Shown: piece by piece, positions 25,277 through 33,098 of the stretch
Layout of the letters: every line of letters begins with the position of its first letter
How positions within the stretch are numbered: the stretch's first letter is position 1
DNA from: an uncultured Caldilineaceae bacterium
GTDB lineage: Bacteria; Chloroflexota; Anaerolineae; Caldilineales; Caldilineaceae
Assembly: GCA_951813625.1 (NCBI GenBank)
Contig: CATOTS010000048.1
Coordinates: forward strand, 1 to 36,342
Direction of reading: 5' to 3'
Length of the DNA: 36,342 bases
Made by a program: the position numbers and the translations under genes
Notes under the pieces: model-generated
What the model was told of the DNA's origin: nothing
Database searches by the model: none
The model's input: only the letters and a program-made list of their open reading frames with translations

Positions 25277-26272
25277 ATGTCACTACTTGCGGAAGCAGTT
25301 AGCGATCGATTTGAAGAGCAGGGCTACGTCGTGGTTGAGCGAGTCCTCGACCCGGTCGAGGACATCGAGCCCATCGTCGCAGAGTACGCGGCGTTGCTGG
25401 ATTCTATGGCCGAGCAGTGGCACGCCGAGGGCAGGCTCTCCTCCTCCTTCAGCGAGCTGCCTTTCGGCGAGCGGCTGACCCAGGTCCTGGCCGAGGGAAT
25501 GCCCGTATTCCCCGGTTTTGACATCTCCCTGCCGCCGCTTTCCGCCGATTCCGGCGAGGAGACACCGATCCACCTCGGCGCGGCCGTGTTCAATCGTCTC
25601 CTGCGCAACCCGCGTCTGCTCGACGCGGTCGAGTGCTTCATCGGGCCGGAAATCTACTGCAACCCGGTCCAGCACGTGCGCATCAAGCCGCCTGAGCGGC
25701 TGGTCCCCGAAGCGATGCGCCACTCGCTGGTGGCGGCAGTGGACTGGCACCAGGACGCGGGCGTCGTCGAGGCCGATGCCGACGACACCGACCTGCTCTC
25801 GGCCTGGGTTGCCATTACCGACGCCACGACCGAGAACAGCTGCATGGTCATGATTCCGGGCAGCCACAGGGCCGACGTCGCCTTGCACTGCCTCACCTAC
25901 GAAAGACAGGGATTTGCCGGGTCCGCCCAGCTCACGATCCCGCAGGAATACCGCGGCCCCAATCAACCGACGCCCGTTCCCATGCGCGCCGGCGATGTTC
26001 TCTTTTTCCACCGCATGACCATGCATTCTTCGTTGCCCAATGTCAGCAACGGCATCCGCTGGAGCTTCGACCTGCGCTACAATCCGCTCGGACAGCACTC
26101 GGGGCGGCCCTGGTTTCCCGGTTTTGTCGCCCGCAGCCGCGCCCATCCGGAGACCGAACTGACCGATCCGGCGGCGTGGGCGCGCCTCTGGCAGGACGCG
26201 CAGGCGGAGCTGGCCGGCGGCGGGACGCCCGCTTTCAACCGTTGGAAGGACGACGATCCGCGCTGTGCCTGA
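25277..26272 (+). CDS. Phytanoyl-CoA dioxygenase (PhyH)-family protein
   Basis: A 331-residue Fe(II)/2-oxoglutarate-type oxygenase. Metal ligands are H158 and D160 in VDWHQDAGV and distal H250 in MTMHSSLPN, followed by GIRWSFDLRYNP with the Arg expected for 2-oxoglutarate binding. SCMVMIPGSHRAD is another family signature. The start is ATG 25277 after AGAGGAG; the frame is open for more than 340 bases upstream, but that part is a shadow of the amidohydrolase gene. The last codons and the TGA lie in the first unit of a perfect 18-base triple repeat. It is distinct from the PhyH protein at 17010. Confidence 0.9.
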   Translation: MSLLAEAVSDRFEEQGYVVVERVLDPVEDIEPIVAEYAALLDSMAEQWHAEGRLSSSFSELPFGERLTQVLAEGMPVFPGFDISLPPLSADSGEETPIHLGAAVFNRLLRNPRLLDAVECFIGPEIYCNPVQHVRIKPPERLVPEAMRHSLVAAVDWHQDAGVVEADADDTDLLSAWVAITDATTENSCMVMIPGSHRADVALHCLTYERQGFAGSAQLTIPQEYRGPNQPTPVPMRAGDVLFFHRMTMHSSLPNVSNGIRWSFDLRYNPLGQHSGRPWFPGFVARSRAHPETELTDPAAWARLWQDAQAELAGGGTPAFNRWKDDDPRCA

Positions 26273-26316
26273 GAGCTGCGCTGTGCCTGAGAGCTGCGCT
26301 GTGCCTGAGAGCTGCG
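26263..26316. repeat. Perfect 18-base triple tandem repeat at a gene junction
   Basis: Three identical units CTGTGCCTGAGAGCTGCG. The first holds the dioxygenase stop codon. In another frame the repeat reads as VPESCA, but the downstream dehydrogenase more likely starts at 26367. Copy number is probably variable between strains. Confidence 0.9.
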
Positions 26317-26366
26317 CGGGGTCTGAATCGAGCGAACCGGCCGGCTCCATTCCGGGGGATGACGCG

Positions 26367-27446
26367 ATGGCTGATCGACGTCTGGAGCTTGATTACAAGC
26401 CGCACCTGCCGCCCAAGACCGACTATGGAATCGGCATCGTCGGCTGCGGAGGGATCATCAACGATGCCAGCCTGCCCGCATACGGGAAGCGCAAGCTGAA
26501 CGTTGTCGGCTGTTACGACCTCGACCGGGCGAAGGCCGAAAGCAGCGCCCGTAAATTCAACATCCCCAAAGTCTACGGCGCCCTGAACGACCTGCTGGCC
26601 GATCCGGCCGTGGAGATCGTAGAGATCGCGGTCCATCCCTGGCAGCAGTTTGAAGTCGCGCGCCAGGCGATTGCGGCCGGCAAGCATCTGCTCTGCCAAA
26701 AACCGCTCTCCGACAGCTTCGCGCAGGCGGTTGAGACCGTGCGCCTGGCGCGTGCAGCCGGGGTCAAGTTGGCCGTGAATCAGCAGATGCGCTGGGACCC
26801 GGCCATGCGCGCCGTCTATGACCTTTTCGACAAGGGCTGGCTCGGCCAACCCACCGAGGCCAGCATCCAGGTCAGCCTCGGCTTCGAACTGGAAGGCTCG
26901 TGGGGGGCCGCAAGCCCGCGCTTCGAGGTCATGCTTCACAGCATCCACTACCTGGACAGCTTCCGTTTTCTGTTCGGCGAGCCCGAGTGGGTCACCAGCC
27001 GCCACACGCGCTCCCCGCTGCTTGAAAATTTTCGCGGCGAGACCAAGACCGTCACCGTGCTGGACTATGCCTCGGGGTTGCAGGCGTTGAGCGCCGTCAA
27101 CCTGGCCAACCCGAGTTTCGACCCGTTTGTCACGTTCCGTTTCAGCGGCACTGAGGGCGCGGCCCACGGCACAATCGGGCTGCTGAGCTATCCCCAGGGC
27201 GCGCCCGACACGCTTGCCTGGCACAGCACGAAACTGTACGCGGGTACGCGTTTTGAGGTGAAGCTGGAGGGCGCGTGGTTTCCCGATGCCTTCATCGGGC
27301 CGGTCGCCTCGCTGATGCAGGCGATCCAGGAGGACGGAACGCCGCAGACCGATGGCGCCGACCATCTCAAGACGCTGGGCATCGTTGAAGCGGCCTATGT
27401 TTCAGCTGCGGAGAACCGCTCGCTGCAGCCGTCGGAGGTTGGCTGA
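26367..27446 (+). CDS. Gfo/Idh/MocA-family oxidoreductase
   Basis: A 359-residue NAD(P)-dependent sugar dehydrogenase. The Rossmann fold starts with YGIGIVGCGGI (G26-C-G-G), and the usual EKP motif is here Q111-K112-P113 (LLCQKPLS); the catalytic region includes HSIHYLDSFRFLFGEP. ATG 26367 has GGGGGA about eight bases upstream and gives a normal family N-terminus; a GTG at 26265 would add 34 residues encoded by the 18-base repeats. It should oxidise a sugar or cyclitol to a lactone or ketone, and the amidohydrolase upstream could open a lactone. The mutarotase follows after 34 bases, so both belong to one operon. Confidence 0.9.
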   Translation: MADRRLELDYKPHLPPKTDYGIGIVGCGGIINDASLPAYGKRKLNVVGCYDLDRAKAESSARKFNIPKVYGALNDLLADPAVEIVEIAVHPWQQFEVARQAIAAGKHLLCQKPLSDSFAQAVETVRLARAAGVKLAVNQQMRWDPAMRAVYDLFDKGWLGQPTEASIQVSLGFELEGSWGAASPRFEVMLHSIHYLDSFRFLFGEPEWVTSRHTRSPLLENFRGETKTVTVLDYASGLQALSAVNLANPSFDPFVTFRFSGTEGAAHGTIGLLSYPQGAPDTLAWHSTKLYAGTRFEVKLEGAWFPDAFIGPVASLMQAIQEDGTPQTDGADHLKTLGIVEAAYVSAAENRSLQPSEVG

Positions 27447-27480
27447 TGCTGTCATTTCAGAGCCGCGAGGAGCTGTCGCT

Positions 27481-27804
27481 ATGAGACGCTACGGTCAGGT
27501 TATCCGAGTCAAGCCGGAAAGGTACGCGGAGTACAGGGAGTACCACCGGAACGTGTGGCCCGAAATCGTCGAGCTGGGCCGCCAATGCAACATTCGCAAC
27601 CAGACCATCTTCCACCGGGATGGTCTTTTGTTTCGCTATTTCGAGTACAGCGGCGACGACTACGAAGCGGACATGGCGGTGGCGGCCGCCGACCCCAGGA
27701 ACCAGGCTTGGTGGGAGCTCATGCAGCCGATGCAGGAACCGCTCGAGAGCTGCGTTGAAGGTGAATGGTGGGCCGACATGGAGGAGCTCGTCCACACCGA
27801 CTGA
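27481..27804 (+). CDS. rhaM: L-rhamnose mutarotase family protein
   Basis: A 107-residue dimeric ferredoxin-like-fold mutarotase that interconverts alpha and beta anomers of L-rhamnose or a related deoxy-sugar. The key residues known from E. coli RhaM are at matching places: Y18 and H22 in EYREYHRNVWPEI, and the WWELMQPMQEP segment near 76. The start is ATG 27481, preceded by GAGGAG at about nine bases; the longer frame is a shadow. It follows the dehydrogenase and precedes a sugar-binding protein, consistent with handling a freshly imported sugar. Family members vary in sugar preference, so rhamnose itself is probable but not certain. Confidence 0.9.
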   Translation: MRRYGQVIRVKPERYAEYREYHRNVWPEIVELGRQCNIRNQTIFHRDGLLFRYFEYSGDDYEADMAVAAADPRNQAWWELMQPMQEPLESCVEGEWWADMEELVHTD

Positions 27805-27979
27805 ATTGGATGGGCATTGACAACCGGTTCCGGCAGTCCAAGCGTCATACCGGGCCCAGGTCGGAACGGTTGTTGTCGTCGAGCGGCCAAGGAGGCGCCT
27901 ATCGAGTCAATCCGGATGGGATAGCGGCAGTTTGCTGTAGCGTCAATGGGTTGTAGGCTTTTTCAAAGGAGACAATCAG

Positions 27980-29362
27980 ATGGAACGTAAGATTCTGTTC
28001 AGCGTGCTGATCCTTGGGGCCGTGCTGCTGTCTGCCTGCGTTGCCCCTGCGTCACCTCCAGCTGCAGATATGGCCGAGGAGGCCGATGGGGCGCCCACCG
28101 GCAAGCTCGTCTTCTGGAACCATCCGACGGCTCTTGAAGCTGTCGAGGAACAGCAGTTCTGGGAGGACCTAAACGCGGCATTTGAGGCTGAATATGAGGG
28201 CGTGGAGGTCGAGTTGGTGTGGGTCCCCTGGGACCAGATGTACGTCAGCAAGATCAACGCGATCCAGAGCGGCGAAGTGCCCGACATGAGCTTCATGGGT
28301 GTGGAGCAGCAGGTCGAGTTCGCGGAGATGGATGCGGTTATCCCCGTTGACGACCTTGTCGAGGAACTGGGAGGCCCTGATGCATTCAGCGGCGGATTGA
28401 AGTATCACTGGTTCCAGCCGTCATGGTCGGACGAGGGCCACTACTGGGGTGTCCCCTACCAGGAAGGCGGCTACCTGCTCTATGTGCGCAAGGACCTGGC
28501 TGAGCAGGCCGGCTACAGCGACCCCTGCCCGGCCGATTGGGACGCGCTCGTGGAGCTGGCCCTTGCCATGCACGATCCTGAGAATGAGGTCTACGGCATC
28601 GGCCTGGACTACAGCGTCGGCAACGGGACAACACAGCTCTACACGACCTTCTGGGCGGCCGGAGGGGGACAGACGCTGGACAAGGACAAGAAGGTGGCGG
28701 TGAACACGCCGGAGAATGCCAAGACGCTGCAGTTCTACGCTGATCTGTGGCTGGTGCATGACCTTCTGCCTCCGGGCGTCACCACGGTGACGACCTATGG
28801 CACCTCGACCGCGACGCCGATCGACGACTGGTACAACGCCGGTCAGATCGCGATGACGGTCCGCAACATGAACCTTCCGATCGTCTGGGAGCGCACGCAG
28901 AACCCCATCCGCGAGGTTACGCAGGTCTGCATGATGCCGGCCGGGCCGTCCGGCCACACCGGGACGTTCTCGCAGCCGGGGACGCTCTATATTTTCAAGG
29001 AGGCCAACAACCCCGAACTGGCCAAAGAGTATATCCGGTTCTTCTACCGGGAGGAGTGGCAGATCCGTTGGGCGCAGGTGGACGGCATCATCCCCCTGTT
29101 GAAGGGGCTCGATGTGCCGGGCATTACCGACGGGTACTGGTATCCTTTCATTCTGGAAGAGCAGAGCTGGGGTGCGCGACCCGGTTTCTGGGAGTCCCAT
29201 CCCAAGAACCTCGTGGCGCATGAGGCCTTCTGGCCGGCGCTGATGGTCCAGGACGTCGTCCTGAAAGGGATGAGTGTCGAGGATGCGCTGGCCAAGTACC
29301 AGGAGGTGGTGGAAGAGCTCTATGGTGAGCCATGCTCGCCGCTGGTGGAGGGCTGCGAGTAG
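27980..29362 (+). CDS. Sugar ABC transporter substrate-binding lipoprotein
   Basis: A 460-residue family 1 solute-binding protein. The Sec signal peptide ends in LLSAC with lipobox C20, followed by an acidic linker. The mature domain starts KLVFWNHPTALEAVEEQQFWEDLNAAFEAE (shown in part) and has YWGVPYQEGGYLLYVRKDLAEQAG, a typical ligand-cleft segment, and ITDGYWYPFI near the end. The ATG has AAAGGAGA upstream. Two permease genes follow, so this is the binding protein of the second importer. The mutarotase just upstream suggests a deoxy-hexose or similar ligand. Confidence 0.92.
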   Translation: MERKILFSVLILGAVLLSACVAPASPPAADMAEEADGAPTGKLVFWNHPTALEAVEEQQFWEDLNAAFEAEYEGVEVELVWVPWDQMYVSKINAIQSGEVPDMSFMGVEQQVEFAEMDAVIPVDDLVEELGGPDAFSGGLKYHWFQPSWSDEGHYWGVPYQEGGYLLYVRKDLAEQAGYSDPCPADWDALVELALAMHDPENEVYGIGLDYSVGNGTTQLYTTFWAAGGGQTLDKDKKVAVNTPENAKTLQFYADLWLVHDLLPPGVTTVTTYGTSTATPIDDWYNAGQIAMTVRNMNLPIVWERTQNPIREVTQVCMMPAGPSGHTGTFSQPGTLYIFKEANNPELAKEYIRFFYREEWQIRWAQVDGIIPLLKGLDVPGITDGYWYPFILEEQSWGARPGFWESHPKNLVAHEAFWPALMVQDVVLKGMSVEDALAKYQEVVEELYGEPCSPLVEGCE

Positions 29363-29499
29363 GCCCGCGAGCAGGCCTGGTACGGACCGGCTGTCTCGGC
29401 AGCCGGGTCAGTGGGTTATCCGGTCAGGTCAAGCTGCCCAGAGCTTGGCCTGACCGCTGTTTCAGATTCCGGTCCCGGCAAAGTAGGAGGCTTGATCAG

Positions 29500-30369
29500 T
29501 TGCACCAGTCGAAGATTCTTCCCTATCTGTTGTTGCTGCCGGCCGCGGTCCTCATCGTTGCGGTTGTAGCCTATCCGATGGTGTATGGGATTACCCTTTC
29601 TCTTACGGACCGCACGCTTCACTCGTTCGAAGCGGATTTCATCGGTCTGGAGAATTTCCGCAAGCTCCTGCAGGACGACCGTTTTCTGACCGTGGCCGGC
29701 AACAGCGTCTTGTGGCCGATCTACACGGTAATCGGCTCGGTGTTATCGGGGTTCTTGCTGGCTCTTATTCTCAACCAGAATTTTCTGGGCCGGCGATTTG
29801 CGCGCGGCATTTTGCTGGTCCCCTGGACAGTGCCGACCGTTGCCGTGGCCTTTGTCTGGGTCTGGCTCTACGATCCCCTCGTTGGGATTTTCAACCAGAT
29901 TGTACTTCTGGTCGGCGGGAGCCGTCTGCCGTTCATGTCGAACGTGGGCATGGCGCAGTTCTGGATGGCGCTGCCGGTCACCTGGCGCTTTTATCCGTTT
30001 GTAATGCTCATGTTGCTGGCGGGGCTGCAAGCGATCGATCAGGAGCTGTACGCGGCGGCCGGGGTCGACGGGGCCAATATGTGGCAGAGGTTCTGGCACA
30101 TCACGCTGCCGATGGTGCGCGGAATCCTGGGGCTGGTCACCGTCCTGGAGTTCATCTGGCTTTTCAATCACTTTGACATCATCTGGATCATGACCGGCGG
30201 AGGGCCCGCGGACGCGACCCACAACTTCGCCACCTATGCCTACTATCAGGGATTCAAGACCTTCAAGTATGCCTATGCATCGGCGATCGGTGTTGTCATG
30301 CTTGCGATCCTCTTCTTCTCATCGCTGGTCTATCTGTATCTGCAGGACCGAATGGAGATTGAGCTGTGA
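29500..30369 (+). CDS. MalF-type ABC sugar permease
   Basis: A 289-residue inner-membrane permease with six helices and the EAA loop ELYAAAGVDGANMWQRFWHI. The frame is open from 29332, but the TTG at 29500 has a perfect GGAGG nine bases upstream and yields the family's normal N-terminus (MHQSKILPYLLLLPAAVLIV), so it is chosen. It is the partner of the permease that overlaps its 3' end. Unlike the permease at 19895 it has no extracytoplasmic domain. Confidence 0.92.
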   Translation: MHQSKILPYLLLLPAAVLIVAVVAYPMVYGITLSLTDRTLHSFEADFIGLENFRKLLQDDRFLTVAGNSVLWPIYTVIGSVLSGFLLALILNQNFLGRRFARGILLVPWTVPTVAVAFVWVWLYDPLVGIFNQIVLLVGGSRLPFMSNVGMAQFWMALPVTWRFYPFVMLMLLAGLQAIDQELYAAAGVDGANMWQRFWHITLPMVRGILGLVTVLEFIWLFNHFDIIWIMTGGGPADATHNFATYAYYQGFKTFKYAYASAIGVVMLAILFFSSLVYLYLQDRMEIEL

Positions 30370-31256
30370 CGGATACAAATCGAGCGCCTCCGGGTGCGCC
30401 ATTCGGGGCGCGAGGTTTCGGCTGGCGTCTGCAGTGGGCTTTGCGCAAAGGCCTCCTTCATCTCCTGATCGCCGCGGTCATCATCGTCTTTATCTTTCCG
30501 ATCTGGGTCGGTGTCGACACTTCGATCAAGCCGGCCAACCAGCTGCGCAAGTTCCCGACCAGTATTCTGACGACCAGTCCCACGATGGAGAAGTACGCAC
30601 AGGCTTTGGGCCCGCTGAAACTGTACCGCTACATGGGAAACACGGTAATCGTCGCCGGGGCCACAACCTTGCTTGGACTGCTCGTAGGCAGCCCTGCAGC
30701 CTACGCCCTCTCCCGTTTCAAGTTCAGGGGCCGCAGCTTTTTCGCCCGCACGGTCCTGTTGATCTACATGTTTCCACCGATGCTGCTCATCATTCCACTC
30801 TATCTGATGATGACGGCTGTCAGAGTGAGGGACAGCCTCTTTTCACTCATCGTCACCGATACAACTTTCGCGCTGCCGTTCTCGATCTGGATGCTCAAAG
30901 CGTTTTTCGACACGGTGGCGCGCGACCTTGACGATGCCGCTCTCATCGACGGCTGCACGCCTCTCAGCGTGCTGTACCGCGTCCTGCTGCCCGTTTCAGG
31001 GCCGGGCGTGGTGGCGACCGCGGTCTTCTGCTTCATGCTTGGATGGGGGGAGTACCTGTTCGCGGTAACCTTTATCACCACGCAATCGCTCCAGCCGATT
31101 ACGGTGGCCGTTTACGCCCTGATTTCACCCTTTGCAGTAGACCCCAGCCTGCTGATGGCCACCTCGGTCATTTCCGCGATTCCACCGGTAATATTCTTCT
31201 TTGCGGCGCAGAAGTGGATTGTGCAGGGCCTGATGGCGGGGGCCATCAAGGGCTGA
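30366..31256 (+). CDS. MalG-type ABC sugar permease
   Basis: A 296-residue inner-membrane permease with six helices, the EAA loop DLDDAALIDGCTPLSVLYRV and the standard end VQGLMAGAIKG. The GTG start overlaps the preceding TGA by four bases (GTGA), so the two permeases are translationally coupled. No ATPase gene follows; the next feature is a heptamer stretch and a MITE, which close the operon. Confidence 0.93.
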   Translation: MTDTNRAPPGAPFGARGFGWRLQWALRKGLLHLLIAAVIIVFIFPIWVGVDTSIKPANQLRKFPTSILTTSPTMEKYAQALGPLKLYRYMGNTVIVAGATTLLGLLVGSPAAYALSRFKFRGRSFFARTVLLIYMFPPMLLIIPLYLMMTAVRVRDSLFSLIVTDTTFALPFSIWMLKAFFDTVARDLDDAALIDGCTPLSVLYRVLLPVSGPGVVATAVFCFMLGWGEYLFAVTFITTQSLQPITVAVYALISPFAVDPSLLMATSVISAIPPVIFFFAAQKWIVQGLMAGAIKG

Positions 31257-31431
31257 ACCCGCTCCCAACAGAGGGCCCGGCAAGTCCAGGATTGGACGTT
31301 TCGCGCGTTGATCCTGGAGCATTTCGCGCCCGCCCCCCGTGCCCGTGCCGCAAACTGTGTCCATCACAAAGATCAGACGAATCACAGCTCCGACAAATGT
31401 CAACGAGCCCTCAAAACTCACAACTCAAAAC

Positions 31432-31739
31432 GTAACTACTCAGCCGCAGTCAGTCTGCGACCCTGAATGAGGCGAGCGAAGGTGTTTTCTCTCTCCTCAC
31501 TCCGCTTTACGTTCTCCTTGCTTTTGGGACGGTCGGGCCTGCGGCCCTCCCTTGTGCGGGGGGACTCCCCCCGCAACGCCCCCCTCCAAAACCAGCGCTC
31601 ACCGACGGTACGCCCTATTCCCTGCGGTGCGGCTTATCCAACGTGGCGGCGGCCAACCGAATACGCGTTCAGATAATCTGAATGGCGGCGGGGATGAAGC
31701 ACTGGTCGAGACAGACGCTGTATGTGGCTTAGTCGTTAC
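31432..31739 (+). mobile_element. MITE-like element, full copy 2
   Basis: A 308-base copy of the element at 11166-11485, in the opposite orientation. The left end begins GTAACTACTCAGCCGC (31432) and the complement of the right end begins GTAACGACTAAGCCAC (31739). Flanks CTCAAAAC (31424-31431) and CTGAAAAC (31740-31747) differ at one of eight bases, consistent with a target duplication, although the site is itself a TCAAAAC heptamer array. The interior keeps both hairpins of the GC core and the flanking CCAAAACCAGCGCTCACCGAC. No coding sequence is credible in it. Confidence 0.8.
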
Positions 31740-31755
31740 CTGAAAACTCAAAAAA

Positions 31756-32808
31756 CTACTCAACCGGCCAGCCATCAGGAATCTCGCCGGCTGCGAGCGC
31801 AGCCTCGATCCCCGCCGCCGCCTCGTCGCTGACCCACGCGCGCCACGTCTCCGCGTTTCCATTCAGCCACCACAGAGCGGCGTCATTCGCCGTGGCCTGG
31901 TCGTTCTCCTCCTGCCACGCCGCGACCTCGCGGTAGATGCTGAGGCGGAATCCCCAGGCGCGCAGCATCTCGACCACCTCGGGCGCAGCCTCCAACAGGT
32001 CGGGATGGACCGCGACCAGGATCGTGGCGTCCTCGTAAGCGCAGGCCTTGTCCGTCTCCCAGCACTCGTCGCTGTACGCCGGCTCCTCCAGCCGCACCAG
32101 GTCCAGGAACAGCGCCGGTTCGTTCGAGCCCCACTGGTAGCCAAGCCAGGGCTCGCCCTTCGCATACGCGCCGTACAGGTCCGAGTTCAGCGCCGCGCCG
32201 TCGCCCGGATTGATAATGTGTACGTGCTCCTCCAGGCCGTAGCCCTCGACCTGGGCCGCGTTCGCCTCCTCGCAGGCCCAGCCGATCACGCAGGACACCA
32301 GGCGCGCCTTGCCGCCCGTCTCCGGCGTCGCAAACAGCGCCTTGAAGCGTTCATCCTTCAGGTCCTCGACACTGTCCAGTTCGGGATACTCATCCTGCAG
32401 GTAGGCGGGGATGACAAAGGCCGACTGCCAGTCATTTCCCAGGCTCAGGCCGACGACCACCACCTCGCCGTTGGCCTCGGCCTCATACCAGGCCTCAATC
32501 TGGTTCGGCAGCCAGATCTCCATGCTGACATTGATATCCCCCCGCCGCAACCCCTGGAACAGCGGCAGCGTAGCGCCGAAAACGACATCGGTCGGATGGC
32601 CGTAACCCTTCTCGACGATGTACTGCGCAATGCGGTTCTGGACCTGCGCGCTGGGCCAGTTGTAGTCGCCGAAAACGACCGTCTCGACCGCTTGCGGCGC
32701 GGCGGCAGCACCGTCGGCGCCGTCCACGCCCCCCGGCTGCGGCGCCGCACACGCGCCGGCGACGATGATGAAGGTCAGCAGCAGGGCTACACTGTATCGG
32801 ATAGACAT
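31756..32808 (-). CDS. Glycine betaine/proline-type ABC substrate-binding lipoprotein
   Basis: A 350-residue binding protein of the OpuAC/ProX group. The signal peptide ends in VAGAC with lipobox C20. Family features are ETVVFGDYNWPSAQVQNRIA, the repeated aromatic ligand-box residues (SMEIWLPNQIEAWY, GNDWQSAFVIPAYLQDEYPEL, in part), GYQWGSNEP and WWLNGNAETWRAWVSDEAAAG. It should bind a quaternary ammonium compound such as glycine betaine, choline or carnitine. The ATG follows AGAGGA. No ATPase or permease gene accompanies it, so it is an orphan within this window. Confidence 0.9.
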   Translation of the reverse strand: MSIRYSVALLLTFIIVAGACAAPQPGGVDGADGAAAAPQAVETVVFGDYNWPSAQVQNRIAQYIVEKGYGHPTDVVFGATLPLFQGLRRGDINVSMEIWLPNQIEAWYEAEANGEVVVVGLSLGNDWQSAFVIPAYLQDEYPELDSVEDLKDERFKALFATPETGGKARLVSCVIGWACEEANAAQVEGYGLEEHVHIINPGDGAALNSDLYGAYAKGEPWLGYQWGSNEPALFLDLVRLEEPAYSDECWETDKACAYEDATILVAVHPDLLEAAPEVVEMLRAWGFRLSIYREVAAWQEENDQATANDAALWWLNGNAETWRAWVSDEAAAGIEAALAAGEIPDGWPVE

Positions 32809-32851
32809 AACTCGGTCCTCTTTTCGTTGCGTGAACTGACAGCGGTTTGCC

Positions 32852-32900
32852 GGTGGCCGGGGGACAGTGGCCGGGGGACAGTGGCCGGTTGCCGGTGGGT
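32852..32900. repeat. Heptamer array upstream of the betaine-binding protein
   Basis: Seven heptamers: GGTGGCC, GGGGGAC, AGTGGCC, GGGGGAC, AGTGGCC, GGTTGCC, GGTGGGT. It lies about 45 bases upstream of the binding-protein start, within its probable promoter or leader. Confidence 0.7.
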
Positions 32901-33061
32901 CTCCGCGGCCTCTCCTTCCCCGTCCGTCGCTAACCGCGGCCGGCAGCCGCCTGGCCGCCTACGGCAGGGAAAACCCACCAAGGGCCTTCTTCGTGTAAAT
33001 TCGTGGATAAATCCGAGAGGCTGAGGAAACGAAGCTCTTCGCCCCGTAAGCAAACAACTTC

Positions 33062-33096
33062 AGAAACCAGAAACTCGCAACCAAGAACTATAAACT
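33062..33096. repeat. Heptamer array at the 3' end of the molybdopterin gene
   Basis: Five heptamers (AGAAACC, AGAAACT, CGCAACC, AAGAACT, ATAAACT), ending directly beside the stop codon of the minus-strand oxidoreductase. Confidence 0.7.
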
Positions 33097-33098
33097 CA

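Noticed and set aside
26265..26366. GTG-initiated 34-residue extension of the Gfo/Idh protein
   Set aside because: Encoded by an 18-base tandem repeat; the ATG at 26367 has a ribosome-binding site and a typical start of the fold.
32005..33024. Plus-strand 339-codon frame
   Set aside because: Antisense to the betaine-binding lipoprotein; no family motif.
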